Source of the DNA: Mesorhizobium mediterraneum
GTDB lineage: Bacteria > Pseudomonadota > Alphaproteobacteria > Rhizobiales > Rhizobiaceae
DNA: 64,000 nucleotides
Reading direction: 5' to 3'
Assembly: GCF_002284565.1 (NCBI RefSeq)
Contig: NZ_NPKI01000007.1
Location: forward strand, 1 to 64,000
Notes under the pieces: model-generated
What the model saw: the letters and a program-made list of their open reading frames with translations, nothing else
Told to the model about the DNA's origin: nothing
The model's database searches: none
Position numbers and translations under genes: made by a program
Part shown: in pieces, positions 34,760 through 42,582 of the stretch
Numbering within the stretch: position 1 is the first letter of the stretch
How the letters are laid out: the number at the start of each line of letters is the position of its first letter

Positions 34760-35809
34760 TTGGCGGACGAGTCAAAAGGATCGTACACCTACCCCGACAC
34801 GCCCGGCGATCCAGATCGCACTGGTGTCCTACGCAACAAGTTCGGGCTGACCAGACACTCGGAGCTGGGACCCGCCGAGTATGCCATGACGCATATTCGA
34901 CAAAGTGAGATTGCAGAGGGGCGCGGCCCGAGCGGCAATTTCGATAAGGAACATCTGAAGGCCATACACGGCTATATTTTTCAGGACGTTTACGAATGGG
35001 CCGGTCACACGCGCAACGAAAGCCCGATCGTCGATGGCGAGCGCGTCGAGCCGATCGGCGGCCTTTCCAAGGGCAGCACCTCATTCCTGCATGGCTCACG
35101 CATCGACTTCGGACTGGACGAGGCCTTAAAGCCGATCCGCGATCCCGACGTTCTTCGCACTGCTACCCCGGAGCAATTCGCTGAGCGTGCGGGCCAGGTG
35201 CTCGCTGAGCTCAATTACGTGCATCCATTCCGCGAGGGCAACGGTCGCGCCCAGGAGGCGTTCATTATCGAGCTTGGCCGCCATTACGGCCATGAGGTGG
35301 ATTTTACCGTCATCAGCAAACCGCGGGTGATCGAGGCATCAATCGAGACCACAAACGACCCGTCTAGTCCGGCAATGAAGCATGTGCTGGAGGACTCTAT
35401 CAATCCGAACCGCCGCGAAGCGCTTCGCGCTGCATTTGCCGACCTCGAACGGTGCGGCGAGAAGCCGTTTGAACACAATATCCGCACGGCACGGCCGGGA
35501 GAGGAAATCACCGGCCAAATTCTCGGCCATGACGATAGAGCAGCCAGCATCGTCACGGATGAGCGGATCATTGCCGTCGATCGCGCCGACTTGCCCGAAC
35601 GCTTGCCCGACGACAATGCAGAGGTCTCTTTCACCGCCCGCTCTGACTTTTCCCGCCTGGGACGCGAGCAACAGGCCACCGAGGCACACATGCGGCCCCA
35701 ACAGGCCGAGCAGCCACAGCGGGACAGAAGCGCCGGGCTGAAGGCTATCGAGGCCGAAATGGCGGCGCGGCGAGACCGTGAGCGCGACGACGACGATCGC
35801 GGTCGATAA
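34760..35809 (+). CDS. Fic-domain toxin with altered motif and KfrB-like domain
   Basis: A 349-residue protein starting at TTG 34760. The Fic domain spans about residues 20-210 with the active site H155-P-F-R-E-G-N-G-R163-A-Q-E166. The family motif ends in a second Arg that binds the ATP gamma-phosphate; here it is Glu166. Residues about 245-295 (GEEITGQILGHDDRAAS ... IIAVDRADL) resemble the KfrB domain of plasmid proteins. The C-terminus is an Arg/Asp/Glu-rich tail (ARRDRERDDDDRGR). Fic enzymes usually transfer AMP to target proteins. The changed motif may mean another nucleotide or a weakened enzyme. Confidence 0.85.
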   Translation: MADESKGSYTYPDTPGDPDRTGVLRNKFGLTRHSELGPAEYAMTHIRQSEIAEGRGPSGNFDKEHLKAIHGYIFQDVYEWAGHTRNESPIVDGERVEPIGGLSKGSTSFLHGSRIDFGLDEALKPIRDPDVLRTATPEQFAERAGQVLAELNYVHPFREGNGRAQEAFIIELGRHYGHEVDFTVISKPRVIEASIETTNDPSSPAMKHVLEDSINPNRREALRAAFADLERCGEKPFEHNIRTARPGEEITGQILGHDDRAASIVTDERIIAVDRADLPERLPDDNAEVSFTARSDFSRLGREQQATEAHMRPQQAEQPQRDRSAGLKAIEAEMAARRDRERDDDDRGR

Positions 35810-36029
35810 CCCCTGCCCTAGGCAACAAGCTGCTTTTCGTCGAGCGGTCGTCGAGCTGGTCGATATCCGATGCGTTTCGGCGCCGCCTCAGTCCGTTGGG
35901 TGATTTGACGGACAAGCTACGATAGCCCCTCCCCCATGCAACCGCTGTCGCGGTCCTCCACTCCGTTTCGGCCCTACAGGTGCATAGGCTCGCTTCGGCT
36001 ATCTCCGTTCTTTGCCGTCAACCAACGGA

Positions 36030-36929
36030 ATGGAGACGGCCATGCAGAGCATCAAGGACACCTACCAACGCATCACCGATACCATCGTCGAGCAGCTTGA
36101 AGCCGGCACCAAGCCCTGGATCCGCCCCTGGCGCGGCAGCGTACGACACTCCCGCATCCCGCGCCGCGCGACCGGCAAAGCCTATCGCGGCATCAATGTC
36201 CTGATGCTGTGGGTGTCCGGCCAGATGTTCGGCTACGAGGAAAACACCTGGATGACCTATCGCCAGGCGCAGGATCTTGGCGGGCAAGTCCGAAAAGGCG
36301 AGAAAGGAACGCTGGTCGTCAAGTACGGCACGTTCACGCCAAAGGAGCGCGAAGACGACGAGGATCGCTCGATCCCCTACCTCAAGGGATACACCGTCTT
36401 CAATGTCGAGCAGATCGAGAACCTGCCTGACCGGTTTGCCAGCCCGGCCGAGGAGCTGCCGAGCGTTCCTGTTCCGCACTTGGAAACCGTCGAGGTTTTC
36501 GTGAGAAACACCAACGCGAAGGTCAGCTACAGCGGCACGAAAGCCTGCTATCGGCCGAGCAGCGATGACATCCTCATGCCGGGCCGTGACCGGTTCGATA
36601 GCCAAGTTCACCTATATTCGACCCTGCTGCATGAGCTCTCGCACTGGTCCGGCGCAAAGCATCGCCTGGACCGTGATCTCAGTGGCCGATTCGGAACGGA
36701 ATGTTACGCCGTGGAAGAGCTCGTCGCTGAACTCGCGGCATCATTCCTTTGCGCCGATCTCGGCGTGGCTCATGATCCGCGCGATAACACCGCCGCCTAC
36801 CTGGCAAGTTGGCTCGCCGTCCTGAAGAACGACAAGCGCGCTATCATCACCGCCGCCGCCAAGGCGCAGGCCGCGGCCGACTATCTTCACCAGCTCCAAT
36901 CGTCGAGCAGAGTGAACGAGGCCGCTTAG
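36030..36929 (+). CDS. ardC: ArdC-like antirestriction protein (DUF1738 / zincin)
   Basis: A 299-residue protein starting at ATG 36030 (an internal ATG at 36042 is also possible). The N-terminal single-strand DNA-binding domain shows TDTIVEQLEAGTKPWIRPW, and the C-terminal zinc peptidase-like domain has LLHELSHWSGAKHRL with the HExxH-like motif near residue 201. ArdC protects transferred DNA from restriction. It is preceded by a 220-base non-coding leader with short hairpins and points toward oriT, as expected for an early-expressed leading-region gene. Confidence 0.9.
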   Translation: METAMQSIKDTYQRITDTIVEQLEAGTKPWIRPWRGSVRHSRIPRRATGKAYRGINVLMLWVSGQMFGYEENTWMTYRQAQDLGGQVRKGEKGTLVVKYGTFTPKEREDDEDRSIPYLKGYTVFNVEQIENLPDRFASPAEELPSVPVPHLETVEVFVRNTNAKVSYSGTKACYRPSSDDILMPGRDRFDSQVHLYSTLLHELSHWSGAKHRLDRDLSGRFGTECYAVEELVAELAASFLCADLGVAHDPRDNTAAYLASWLAVLKNDKRAIITAAAKAQAAADYLHQLQSSSRVNEAA

Positions 36930-37125
36930 CGGCCTCCATCTTCCCTCTGGTTCATCATCGCCCGGGCGTCGATTTCGAGTTCGTGACGGCTCGAGGACGA
37001 CATCCGGAAAGCGATGGCTTAGCACGAAGCGGCGGGTGCCCTTTGGATGCGACTGAAGCAGGCGGGGGAAGGGGTTTCTCCCGGCTCCGCAGTGACGGCA
37101 CGCCGGCCGCGAAAAGACCGTTTCC

Positions 37126-37141
37126 CGTTTCACGTGAAGCA
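37126..37141. promoter_or_regulatory. Sequence resembling the universal chromosomal parS
   Basis: CGTTTCACGTGAAGCA matches 14 of 16 positions of the Spo0J/ParB site TGTTTCACGTGAAACA. It lies 13 bases before the first plasmid palindrome. It may be bound by the host chromosomal ParB, or may be chance. Confidence 0.4.
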
Positions 37142-37154
37142 ACAAACAAGAAGA

Positions 37155-37170
37155 GTTGGCCGCGGCCAAC
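37155..37170. promoter_or_regulatory. parS: parS-like palindrome 1
   Basis: Perfect palindrome GTTGGCCGCGGCCAAC, extended to 20 bases at 37153-37172. It fits the repABC centromere consensus GTTNNCNGCNGNNAAC bound by RepB. Confidence 0.8.
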
Positions 37171-37221
37171 TCAGTCGCTGCCCTCGAAATTGGCGGCAGC
37201 CGATCAAACGACAAGCTAGGA

Positions 37222-37247
37222 GCAAAGTTGGCCGCGGCCAACTTTGC
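37222..37247. promoter_or_regulatory. parS: parS-like palindrome 2
   Basis: The same 16-base palindrome as at 37155 forms the core (37227-37242) of a perfect 26-base palindrome. It lies 122 bases before repA and is the longest of the three sites. Confidence 0.8.
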
Positions 37248-37368
37248 CTGCCAGGTTGCCCGAAGCCCTTGAATCATAAGGGTTCTTGGCATGGTTACCG
37301 AATCATGTCACTTTCGATACGGATTTTTAGCAATTGCTGCGTAAAAAGCGCATCGAAAGGGGAAATCG

Positions 37369-38580
37369 ATGTTGCAGAATCAAAACGTATCGACGGCCAT
37401 TTCTTCCGATGCGCGGATTTCACACCACGCGCGGCAGTTGTCTATGCAGTTGCAGTTGCTGCGAGAGCGCCTATTCCCGCCGTCCTCGCAAAAAATGCTC
37501 AAAACGTTCACCTCTGGTGAGGCGGCTCAGATCGTCGGAGTGTCAGACGGCTACCTTAGACAGCTGTCGCTGGACGGCAAAGGCCCTTCGCCAACTGTCT
37601 CGCCGACAGGAAGACGCTCGTACACCCTCGAACAAATCAACGATCTGCGGAAACACATGGCAGCCGCCAAACCGAAGGACGCCATCACATATCTGCCGTG
37701 GAGAAGGGGAGGCGAGAAGCTTCAGACAATCGCCGTCGCTAATTTCAAAGGCGGCAGCGCAAAGACGACGACATCAATCTACCTGGCACAGCATCTTGCC
37801 CTGCAGGGATATCGTGTCCTTGCAGTCGATCTCGATCCGCAGGCTTCTTTGTCGTCAATGCTTGGCGTTCAGCCAGAATTCGATCTGGAGGAAGGCGACA
37901 CCCTGTACGGCGCGATCCGTTATGACGACAAACGGCGGCCACTAAAGGACATCATCCGCAAGACGTACTTCGCAGGCCTCGACTTGGTTCCCGGAAACCT
38001 TGAGCTTATGGAATTCGAGCACGAGACCCCAACCGCGTTAATGGAGCGGAAGACAACCAACAGCGATATCTTCTTCAGGCGCGTCGGCGTGGCCTTGGCT
38101 GAGGTCGAGGCCGAGTACGACATCGTCATCATCGACTGCCCTCCACAGCTTGGATACCTGACGCTCGGCGCCGTGTGTGCGGCGACCAGCCTGTTGATCA
38201 CAATCCACCCGCAAATGGTGGACGTCGCATCAATGAGCCAGTTTCTGCTGATGACCGCGGATCTGCTGTCGGTCGTCCGCAAGGCGGGCGGTGACCTGAA
38301 CCATGATTTCATCCGCTACGTCATCACTCGCCACGAGCCCCATGACGGCCCGCAGGCGCAGATCGTAGCCCTGCTGCGAAGTTTGTTTGGCGACGAGGTT
38401 CTGGCGGCGACCGTCCTGAAATCCACGGCAATCGCCGATGCTGGGCTGACAAAGCAGACGCTCTACGAAATCGAAAGGGGACAAGTTCGCCGCTCGACAT
38501 TCGACCGGGCTATCGAATCCCTCGACGCCGTTAACGGAGAAATCCTGGATGGCATCAAGAGAACGTGGGGGCGGACATGA
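37369..38580 (+). CDS. repA: RepA partition ATPase
   Basis: A 403-residue ParA-family ATPase of the repABC type. A helix-turn-helix lies near residues 45-70 (TSGEAAQIVGVSDGYLRQL), the deviant Walker A NFKGGSAKTTT near 125-135, and DLDPQASLS and IIDCPPQLGYLTL downstream. It drives segregation with RepB and represses the operon. Its stop overlaps the repB start. Confidence 0.97.
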   Translation: MLQNQNVSTAISSDARISHHARQLSMQLQLLRERLFPPSSQKMLKTFTSGEAAQIVGVSDGYLRQLSLDGKGPSPTVSPTGRRSYTLEQINDLRKHMAAAKPKDAITYLPWRRGGEKLQTIAVANFKGGSAKTTTSIYLAQHLALQGYRVLAVDLDPQASLSSMLGVQPEFDLEEGDTLYGAIRYDDKRRPLKDIIRKTYFAGLDLVPGNLELMEFEHETPTALMERKTTNSDIFFRRVGVALAEVEAEYDIVIIDCPPQLGYLTLGAVCAATSLLITIHPQMVDVASMSQFLLMTADLLSVVRKAGGDLNHDFIRYVITRHEPHDGPQAQIVALLRSLFGDEVLAATVLKSTAIADAGLTKQTLYEIERGQVRRSTFDRAIESLDAVNGEILDGIKRTWGRT

Positions 38581-39575
38581 GCAGGCGGGACAAGCTTACG
38601 GGCATCTTTGCCGATACCAGCCGCGAGTTGGCCGCGGCCAACTTTTCGGGGGAGGGTGACGGAGGCCGTGTGTTGGCAGGACCCGTAAGGACGATGGGGC
38701 TTGCCCTTGACCGCATGGATCAGGAAGCTCGTGAACTGCAGGAAGCCCTGAAGGCAGGCGAGAAGGTTGTCGAACTCGATCCGGAACTCATCGACAGCTC
38801 GTTCGTGCGAGATCGCCTGGACGGCGAGGTTACTGCGACGGACGATCTCGTAAGGTCGATCGAGGAAAACGGGCAGGAGGTGCCGATACTCGTGAGGCAG
38901 CATCCCGATCTCGAAGGTCGTTACCAGGTTGCCTACGGGCACCGTAGGCTTCGCGCTGTCCGGCTTCTGAAGCGGAAGGTGAGGGCGGTTGTCAGGCAGT
39001 TGACCGACAACGAACTTGTCGTCGCGCAGGGCATCGAGAACACCGCAAGAAAGGATCTCTCGTACATCGAGCGGGCCCTCTTCGCAGCGAGCCTCGAAAA
39101 CCACGACTTCAGCCGGGATGTCATTATGCAGGCGCTGTCGACCGACAAAACGGAGCTTTCCAAGCTGCTTTCCGTCGCGAAAGGCATCCCGAGCGGAATC
39201 GTCAAGGCCATCGGCGCAGCTCCCTCAATGGGCCGCCGCAGGTGGATGGAACTCGCTGAAAAGATCGCCGAACCCAAGGTGCTGGAAACTGCCCGTAATG
39301 CCATCCAGAAGCCCGAGTTCGGGCCTCTGAGCTCGGATGAGCGCTTCATGCTAATTTTGGCCGAGGTTTCGAAGAAACCCCAGCGGGAACAGACTGTTAG
39401 CGAGTGGAAGCCACACGGCGGCAAGGTTGCTGGGAAGATCAAAGATAACGGGAAGGCGTATACGCTCTCCCTCAAGACTGCCGGAGTCGATGAGGGCTTC
39501 GGCGCGTTTCTGACCGGGCGGCTGGACGATCTCTACGCCGACTGGCAGGCAAGCAGCAAATCGAAGCAGGAGTAG
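38577..39575 (+). CDS. repB: RepB partition protein
   Basis: A 332-residue ParB-family protein. ATG at 38577 overlaps the repA stop (ATGA). It has VRQHPDLEGRYQVAYGHRRL and ENTARKDLSYIERALFA near residues 110-165 and an HTH region after them. It binds parS and works with RepA. A parS palindrome lies inside its coding sequence at 38627-38642. Confidence 0.97.
   Translation: MSRRDKLTGIFADTSRELAAANFSGEGDGGRVLAGPVRTMGLALDRMDQEARELQEALKAGEKVVELDPELIDSSFVRDRLDGEVTATDDLVRSIEENGQEVPILVRQHPDLEGRYQVAYGHRRLRAVRLLKRKVRAVVRQLTDNELVVAQGIENTARKDLSYIERALFAASLENHDFSRDVIMQALSTDKTELSKLLSVAKGIPSGIVKAIGAAPSMGRRRWMELAEKIAEPKVLETARNAIQKPEFGPLSSDERFMLILAEVSKKPQREQTVSEWKPHGGKVAGKIKDNGKAYTLSLKTAGVDEGFGAFLTGRLDDLYADWQASSKSKQE
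38627..38642. promoter_or_regulatory. parS: parS-like palindrome 3 inside repB
   Basis: The identical 16-base palindrome GTTGGCCGCGGCCAAC lies in codons 17-22 of repB. The reading frame tolerates it as LAAAN. Having sites on both sides of repA may load RepB across the operon. Confidence 0.75.
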
Positions 39576-39584
39576 AACCGCAAA

Positions 39585-39640
39585 AGAAAAAGGCCCCCGA
39601 ACGACCTTAGTCGTGGAAGCCTCTCTCAAAGTTGTAGCAG
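39585..39640 (-). ncRNA. repABC antisense RNA (incompatibility RNA)
   Basis: In the repB-repC gap the minus strand has TTGACA (39668-39673), a 17-base spacer and GATTCT (39645-39650). A hairpin at about 39591-39623 with a TTTTTCTTTT tail follows. This fits the small countertranscript of repABC plasmids that lowers repC expression and determines incompatibility. Predicted length is about 55 bases. Confidence 0.75.
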
Positions 39641-39734
39641 ACTGAGAATCGCATTTCCACGAATCACTGTCAAGAGTCACAGCGTCGTGTCGGCGAGCGG
39701 ATTTCTTTTGCCTGATTGAAAGGCGAAGGAAGAA

Positions 39735-40943
39735 ATGGAGACGGGTATTGCAACGACGCCCTTTGGGCGGCGACCGATGTCGCTTGCCATGTTGGCAGCG
39801 CAGAATGACTCGAAGGAAATCGCGGAAGGGAAGGCTGCCGACAAATGGCAGGTCTACAGGGACCTGTGTGAGGGAAAAGCTGTCGTCGGCATCGGGGACC
39901 GCTCCCTGGCGGTATTGGCAGCGCTGCTGTCATTCTATCCGGACACGGAGCTGTCCGAGGAAAACGGCCTGGTCGTGTTCCCCTCGAACAAACAACTGAT
40001 CCTGCGGTCTCACGGGATGTCGGAGGTAACGCTGCGGCGGCACCTGGCGACCTTGGTGGACAGTGGCCTTATCATCCGCCGGGACAGCCCAAACGGCAAA
40101 CGGTACGCCCGCAAGGGGAGGGGAGGGGGCCTTGAGGAAGCGTTCGGCTTCTCGCTTGCCCCAGTACTGGCGCGTGCAGACGAGTTCGCGGAGGCAGCGG
40201 AACGCGTTCGAGCGGACAATCGTGCCCTCCGGCTGATGCGAGAGCGCATCACGCTGCACCGCCGGGATATCCAGAAGCTGATCGAAGCGGCCGTCGAGGA
40301 AGATGTTCCCGGCGACTGGGGAGACTTGTGGAGGCGTTTCAGGGCAATCGTGGACGCGATTCCTCGGAGGGCGGCGATCGTCGATCTGGCGCCGATTGTG
40401 ACCGACTTGGCCGAGATCCGCGAGGAGATCGATATCCTGTTGGAATCGCACATGAATGTCGAAGATTCGAACGGCAATGCCGATCGTTCTGAACGGCAGC
40501 AATCTGATTCAAATACCGAATCCATTTTTGAATTTGAACCTGCTTTGGAAAAAAGCGGGGCGACGGCCGAGCCAAGAACGAGGGAGGCCGAGAAGCCAAA
40601 AGGCTATCCGCTGGGGCTGGTGCTGAAGGCCTGCCCTGAAATTGCGGTTTACGCCGTCGACGGGATCGGCAATTGGCGTGATTTGATGGTCACGGCGGCC
40701 CAGGTGCGCGGTTATCTCGGCGTGTCGCCTTCCGCATACGAGGACGCCTGCCATGTTATGGGGCAGGAAATCGCAGCTATCGTGGTCGCCTGCATCCTGC
40801 AGCGGGCGCAGCATATTGGCTCCGCCGGCGGCTATCTGCGCGTGCTGACGGAGAAGGCGCGGGCAGGGCAGTTTTCCGTCGGCCCAATGCTGATGAGCCT
40901 TCTTCGAACGCAAAGCCGATCGGGTGAGGCGCGGGCAGGGTGA
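39735..40943 (+). CDS. repC: RepC replication initiator
   Basis: A 402-residue RepC. A winged-helix region is visible with FPSNKQLILRSHGMSEVTLRR and HLATLVDSGLIIRRDS near residues 78-125, and the C-terminal domain has AGGYLRVLTEKARAGQF. RepC binds an origin that in this plasmid family lies inside repC. It is the third gene of the operon and is regulated by the antisense RNA upstream. Confidence 0.96.
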   Translation: METGIATTPFGRRPMSLAMLAAQNDSKEIAEGKAADKWQVYRDLCEGKAVVGIGDRSLAVLAALLSFYPDTELSEENGLVVFPSNKQLILRSHGMSEVTLRRHLATLVDSGLIIRRDSPNGKRYARKGRGGGLEEAFGFSLAPVLARADEFAEAAERVRADNRALRLMRERITLHRRDIQKLIEAAVEEDVPGDWGDLWRRFRAIVDAIPRRAAIVDLAPIVTDLAEIREEIDILLESHMNVEDSNGNADRSERQQSDSNTESIFEFEPALEKSGATAEPRTREAEKPKGYPLGLVLKACPEIAVYAVDGIGNWRDLMVTAAQVRGYLGVSPSAYEDACHVMGQEIAAIVVACILQRAQHIGSAGGYLRVLTEKARAGQFSVGPMLMSLLRTQSRSGEARAG

Positions 40944-41033
40944 TGGCGCGATTGTCTCCTAAGCCGGCAACACGCTTGATCAGGGGCACACCGGCGATCA
41001 CCTTCACGCCATGGAAGGAGGTAGCAAAACCGC

Positions 41034-41528
41034 TTAGCGGCCTTCGTCCTTCGATGTTGATGAGGCTGTGGCGGCGTCGGCCGCCTTCTGGTGTGAGACC
41101 ATGCGCTTAACCAGGGCGAGGAGATCGCGCGTCGTGTCGTGGGGCAAGTCCACCATAAGTTTTGCCAGTTCAAGACGATCCTCGGCTTCCTCCGGCGTCC
41201 GGCCCCAAAGATGAGGAGCAGCCTCAAAAAGCATTTCGATCGGCATGAAGCCGAGGATTTCACAGAGATGGATCATACGAGTGACATGCATTTTGGAGAA
41301 AGCACGTTCGTATCGCCCGTAGACAGGCATTGACAGGCCAAGCAAAGGCGCGAGATCCGCGCGCGTCAGCCCTTCGTCCTCGCGCTCCTTGCGAAGAAAG
41401 GCCGCGATCTTCTTGTCCATCTCGCCCAGGGTCGTGATGCCGTCAAACCCCGGGCGTCGATAAATCGGCTTATCAATCTCAGGATCGGTCGTTTCCACCA
41501 ATCCCTTTGCACTTTTATAGGTGTTCAT
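41034..41528 (-). CDS. XRE-family regulator, paralogue of the gene at 14840
   Basis: A 164-residue protein starting at ATG 41528. DPEIDKPIYRR near the start, the HTH RADLAPLLGLSMPVYGRYE near residues 61-80 and IHLCEILGFMPIEMLFEAAP follow the same plan as the protein at 14840-15400. It lies between repABC and the virC genes, so it may control conjugation or plasmid genes. A hairpin at 41610-41638 is upstream of it. Confidence 0.8.
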   Translation of the reverse strand: MNTYKSAKGLVETTDPEIDKPIYRRPGFDGITTLGEMDKKIAAFLRKEREDEGLTRADLAPLLGLSMPVYGRYERAFSKMHVTRMIHLCEILGFMPIEMLFEAAPHLWGRTPEEAEDRLELAKLMVDLPHDTTRDLLALVKRMVSHQKAADAATASSTSKDEGR

Positions 41529-41609
41529 ATCCCGCGTCACGGACCCATCCCTCCAAATGAAAAACCGCCCACAGGGCGGCACTATGTACCAAATTTGTTA
41601 GACACGGCA

Positions 41610-41638
41610 CTAGTTCCAATCCCCAGAACTAGCTTTTT
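41610..41638. terminator. Hairpin upstream of the XRE gene
   Basis: A 7-base stem CTAGTTC/GAACTAG with a 9-base loop, followed by CTTTTTCCC on the plus strand. It could end plus-strand transcripts or be an operator of the minus-strand XRE gene. Confidence 0.45.
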
Positions 41639-41746
41639 CCCTTACCATTTTGGGGAGGTGGAGGGAGAACGAAGCCGCTGCGTGCGGACAGCGCTTCTTT
41701 ATCGCTTGAACTGATCGATGATACTGGCAGTGCAGTTGCAAGGGCA

Positions 41747-42139
41747 TCAGCGGTTCTTTGCTAAGACCATCGTCCAACGACCTGGACCGCCCTCGAACAC
41801 TGATTCCACGGATTTTTTACCTTCGATCCAACCAAGATTCGCCGACAGCTCGCAAGCTATCGAATATTCATCAATACTTATACACCGCTTCACATTAACC
41901 GTCGATCCATCACCGTGCTTGGATATATCCCATTTGGATATGCGGAAGAGTTCCGATTTCGCGTGATCACTGGTCGGCCACGTAGCCTTATCGGGTATGC
42001 GGTTAGTGCCTTTGACGATAGACAAAAAGGCCTGCGAAGTCTCGCGAAGGCCTATGCTCTGCCGGCCGAGCATAGGCGCGGCGTAGATGCCGATGACGGT
42101 GCCGATGGCTATTCCAAATAGGAAGCCGCGGCCCGTCAT
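41747..42139 (-). CDS. Hypothetical membrane-anchored protein downstream of virC2
   Basis: A 130-residue protein from ATG 42139, three bases after the virC2 stop. It has an N-terminal membrane helix (GFLFGIAIGTVIGIYAAP) followed by an extracytoplasmic domain with two Cys residues (about 87 and 97). It is co-transcribed with virC1/virC2 and may belong to the transfer apparatus. No family recognised. Confidence 0.65.
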   Translation of the reverse strand: MTGRGFLFGIAIGTVIGIYAAPMLGRQSIGLRETSQAFLSIVKGTNRIPDKATWPTSDHAKSELFRISKWDISKHGDGSTVNVKRCISIDEYSIACELSANLGWIEGKKSVESVFEGGPGRWTMVLAKNR

Positions 42140-42141
42140 TC

Positions 42142-42582
42142 TCAATAGCCGTTGTCGCGGAGGAACTGGTCGATGGCTGCCTTTATGATCACCGTCATTT
42201 TGATGTCGTTGTCGAAGGCGGCCTTTTGCAATCGCATCTTCGTGTCGTAGTCCAGGGGACAATTGACGTAGTGCTTGGCTTCTCGCGCGTGGGCTCGTTT
42301 CAGGTCGCGCAGCCGATAGCGCCCATCCTCCTGGGCCAGAGCACGTTCGATCGCCTTGCTCTTGCGCTCTTCACCGCTCGGGTTCGGCAGACTGCGCCGC
42401 GGCCGTTCCCTTGTCGCGTCCGCTTCTGAAACCGGCGCCGCTGTCGGTTCCGGTGCAGTCATTCCCGCCTCTGCCTCTTCCGACACAAAGGCTGATTTCA
42501 TTGTGGCTTTGGATGTGGCTGGCTTCGGCCGTCGCGGAGCGATCGGAAAGTCAGAGACGGACAGTTTGCCTGGTTTAGACAT
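42142..42582 (-). CDS. virC2: VirC2-like DNA-binding protein
   Basis: A 146-residue protein. A disordered Pro/Ala-rich N-terminus is followed by a C-terminal ribbon-helix-helix-like domain (KHYVNCPLDYDTKMRLQKAA, MTVIIKAAIDQFL). In the Ti plasmid VirC2 binds overdrive and stimulates relaxosome formation with VirC1. It overlaps virC1 by 8 bases. Assignment rests on context and the C-terminal domain. Confidence 0.75.
   Translation of the reverse strand: MSKPGKLSVSDFPIAPRRPKPATSKATMKSAFVSEEAEAGMTAPEPTAAPVSEADATRERPRRSLPNPSGEERKSKAIERALAQEDGRYRLRDLKRAHAREAKHYVNCPLDYDTKMRLQKAAFDNDIKMTVIIKAAIDQFLRDNGY

Larger units (their letters stand above)
36930..37368. promoter_or_regulatory. repABC upstream region
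   Basis: About 440 bases between ardC and repA. It holds two 16-base palindromes of the parS type, a sequence close to the chromosomal parS, and presumably the repABC promoters. Reading frames through it have no domains. Confidence 0.6.
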
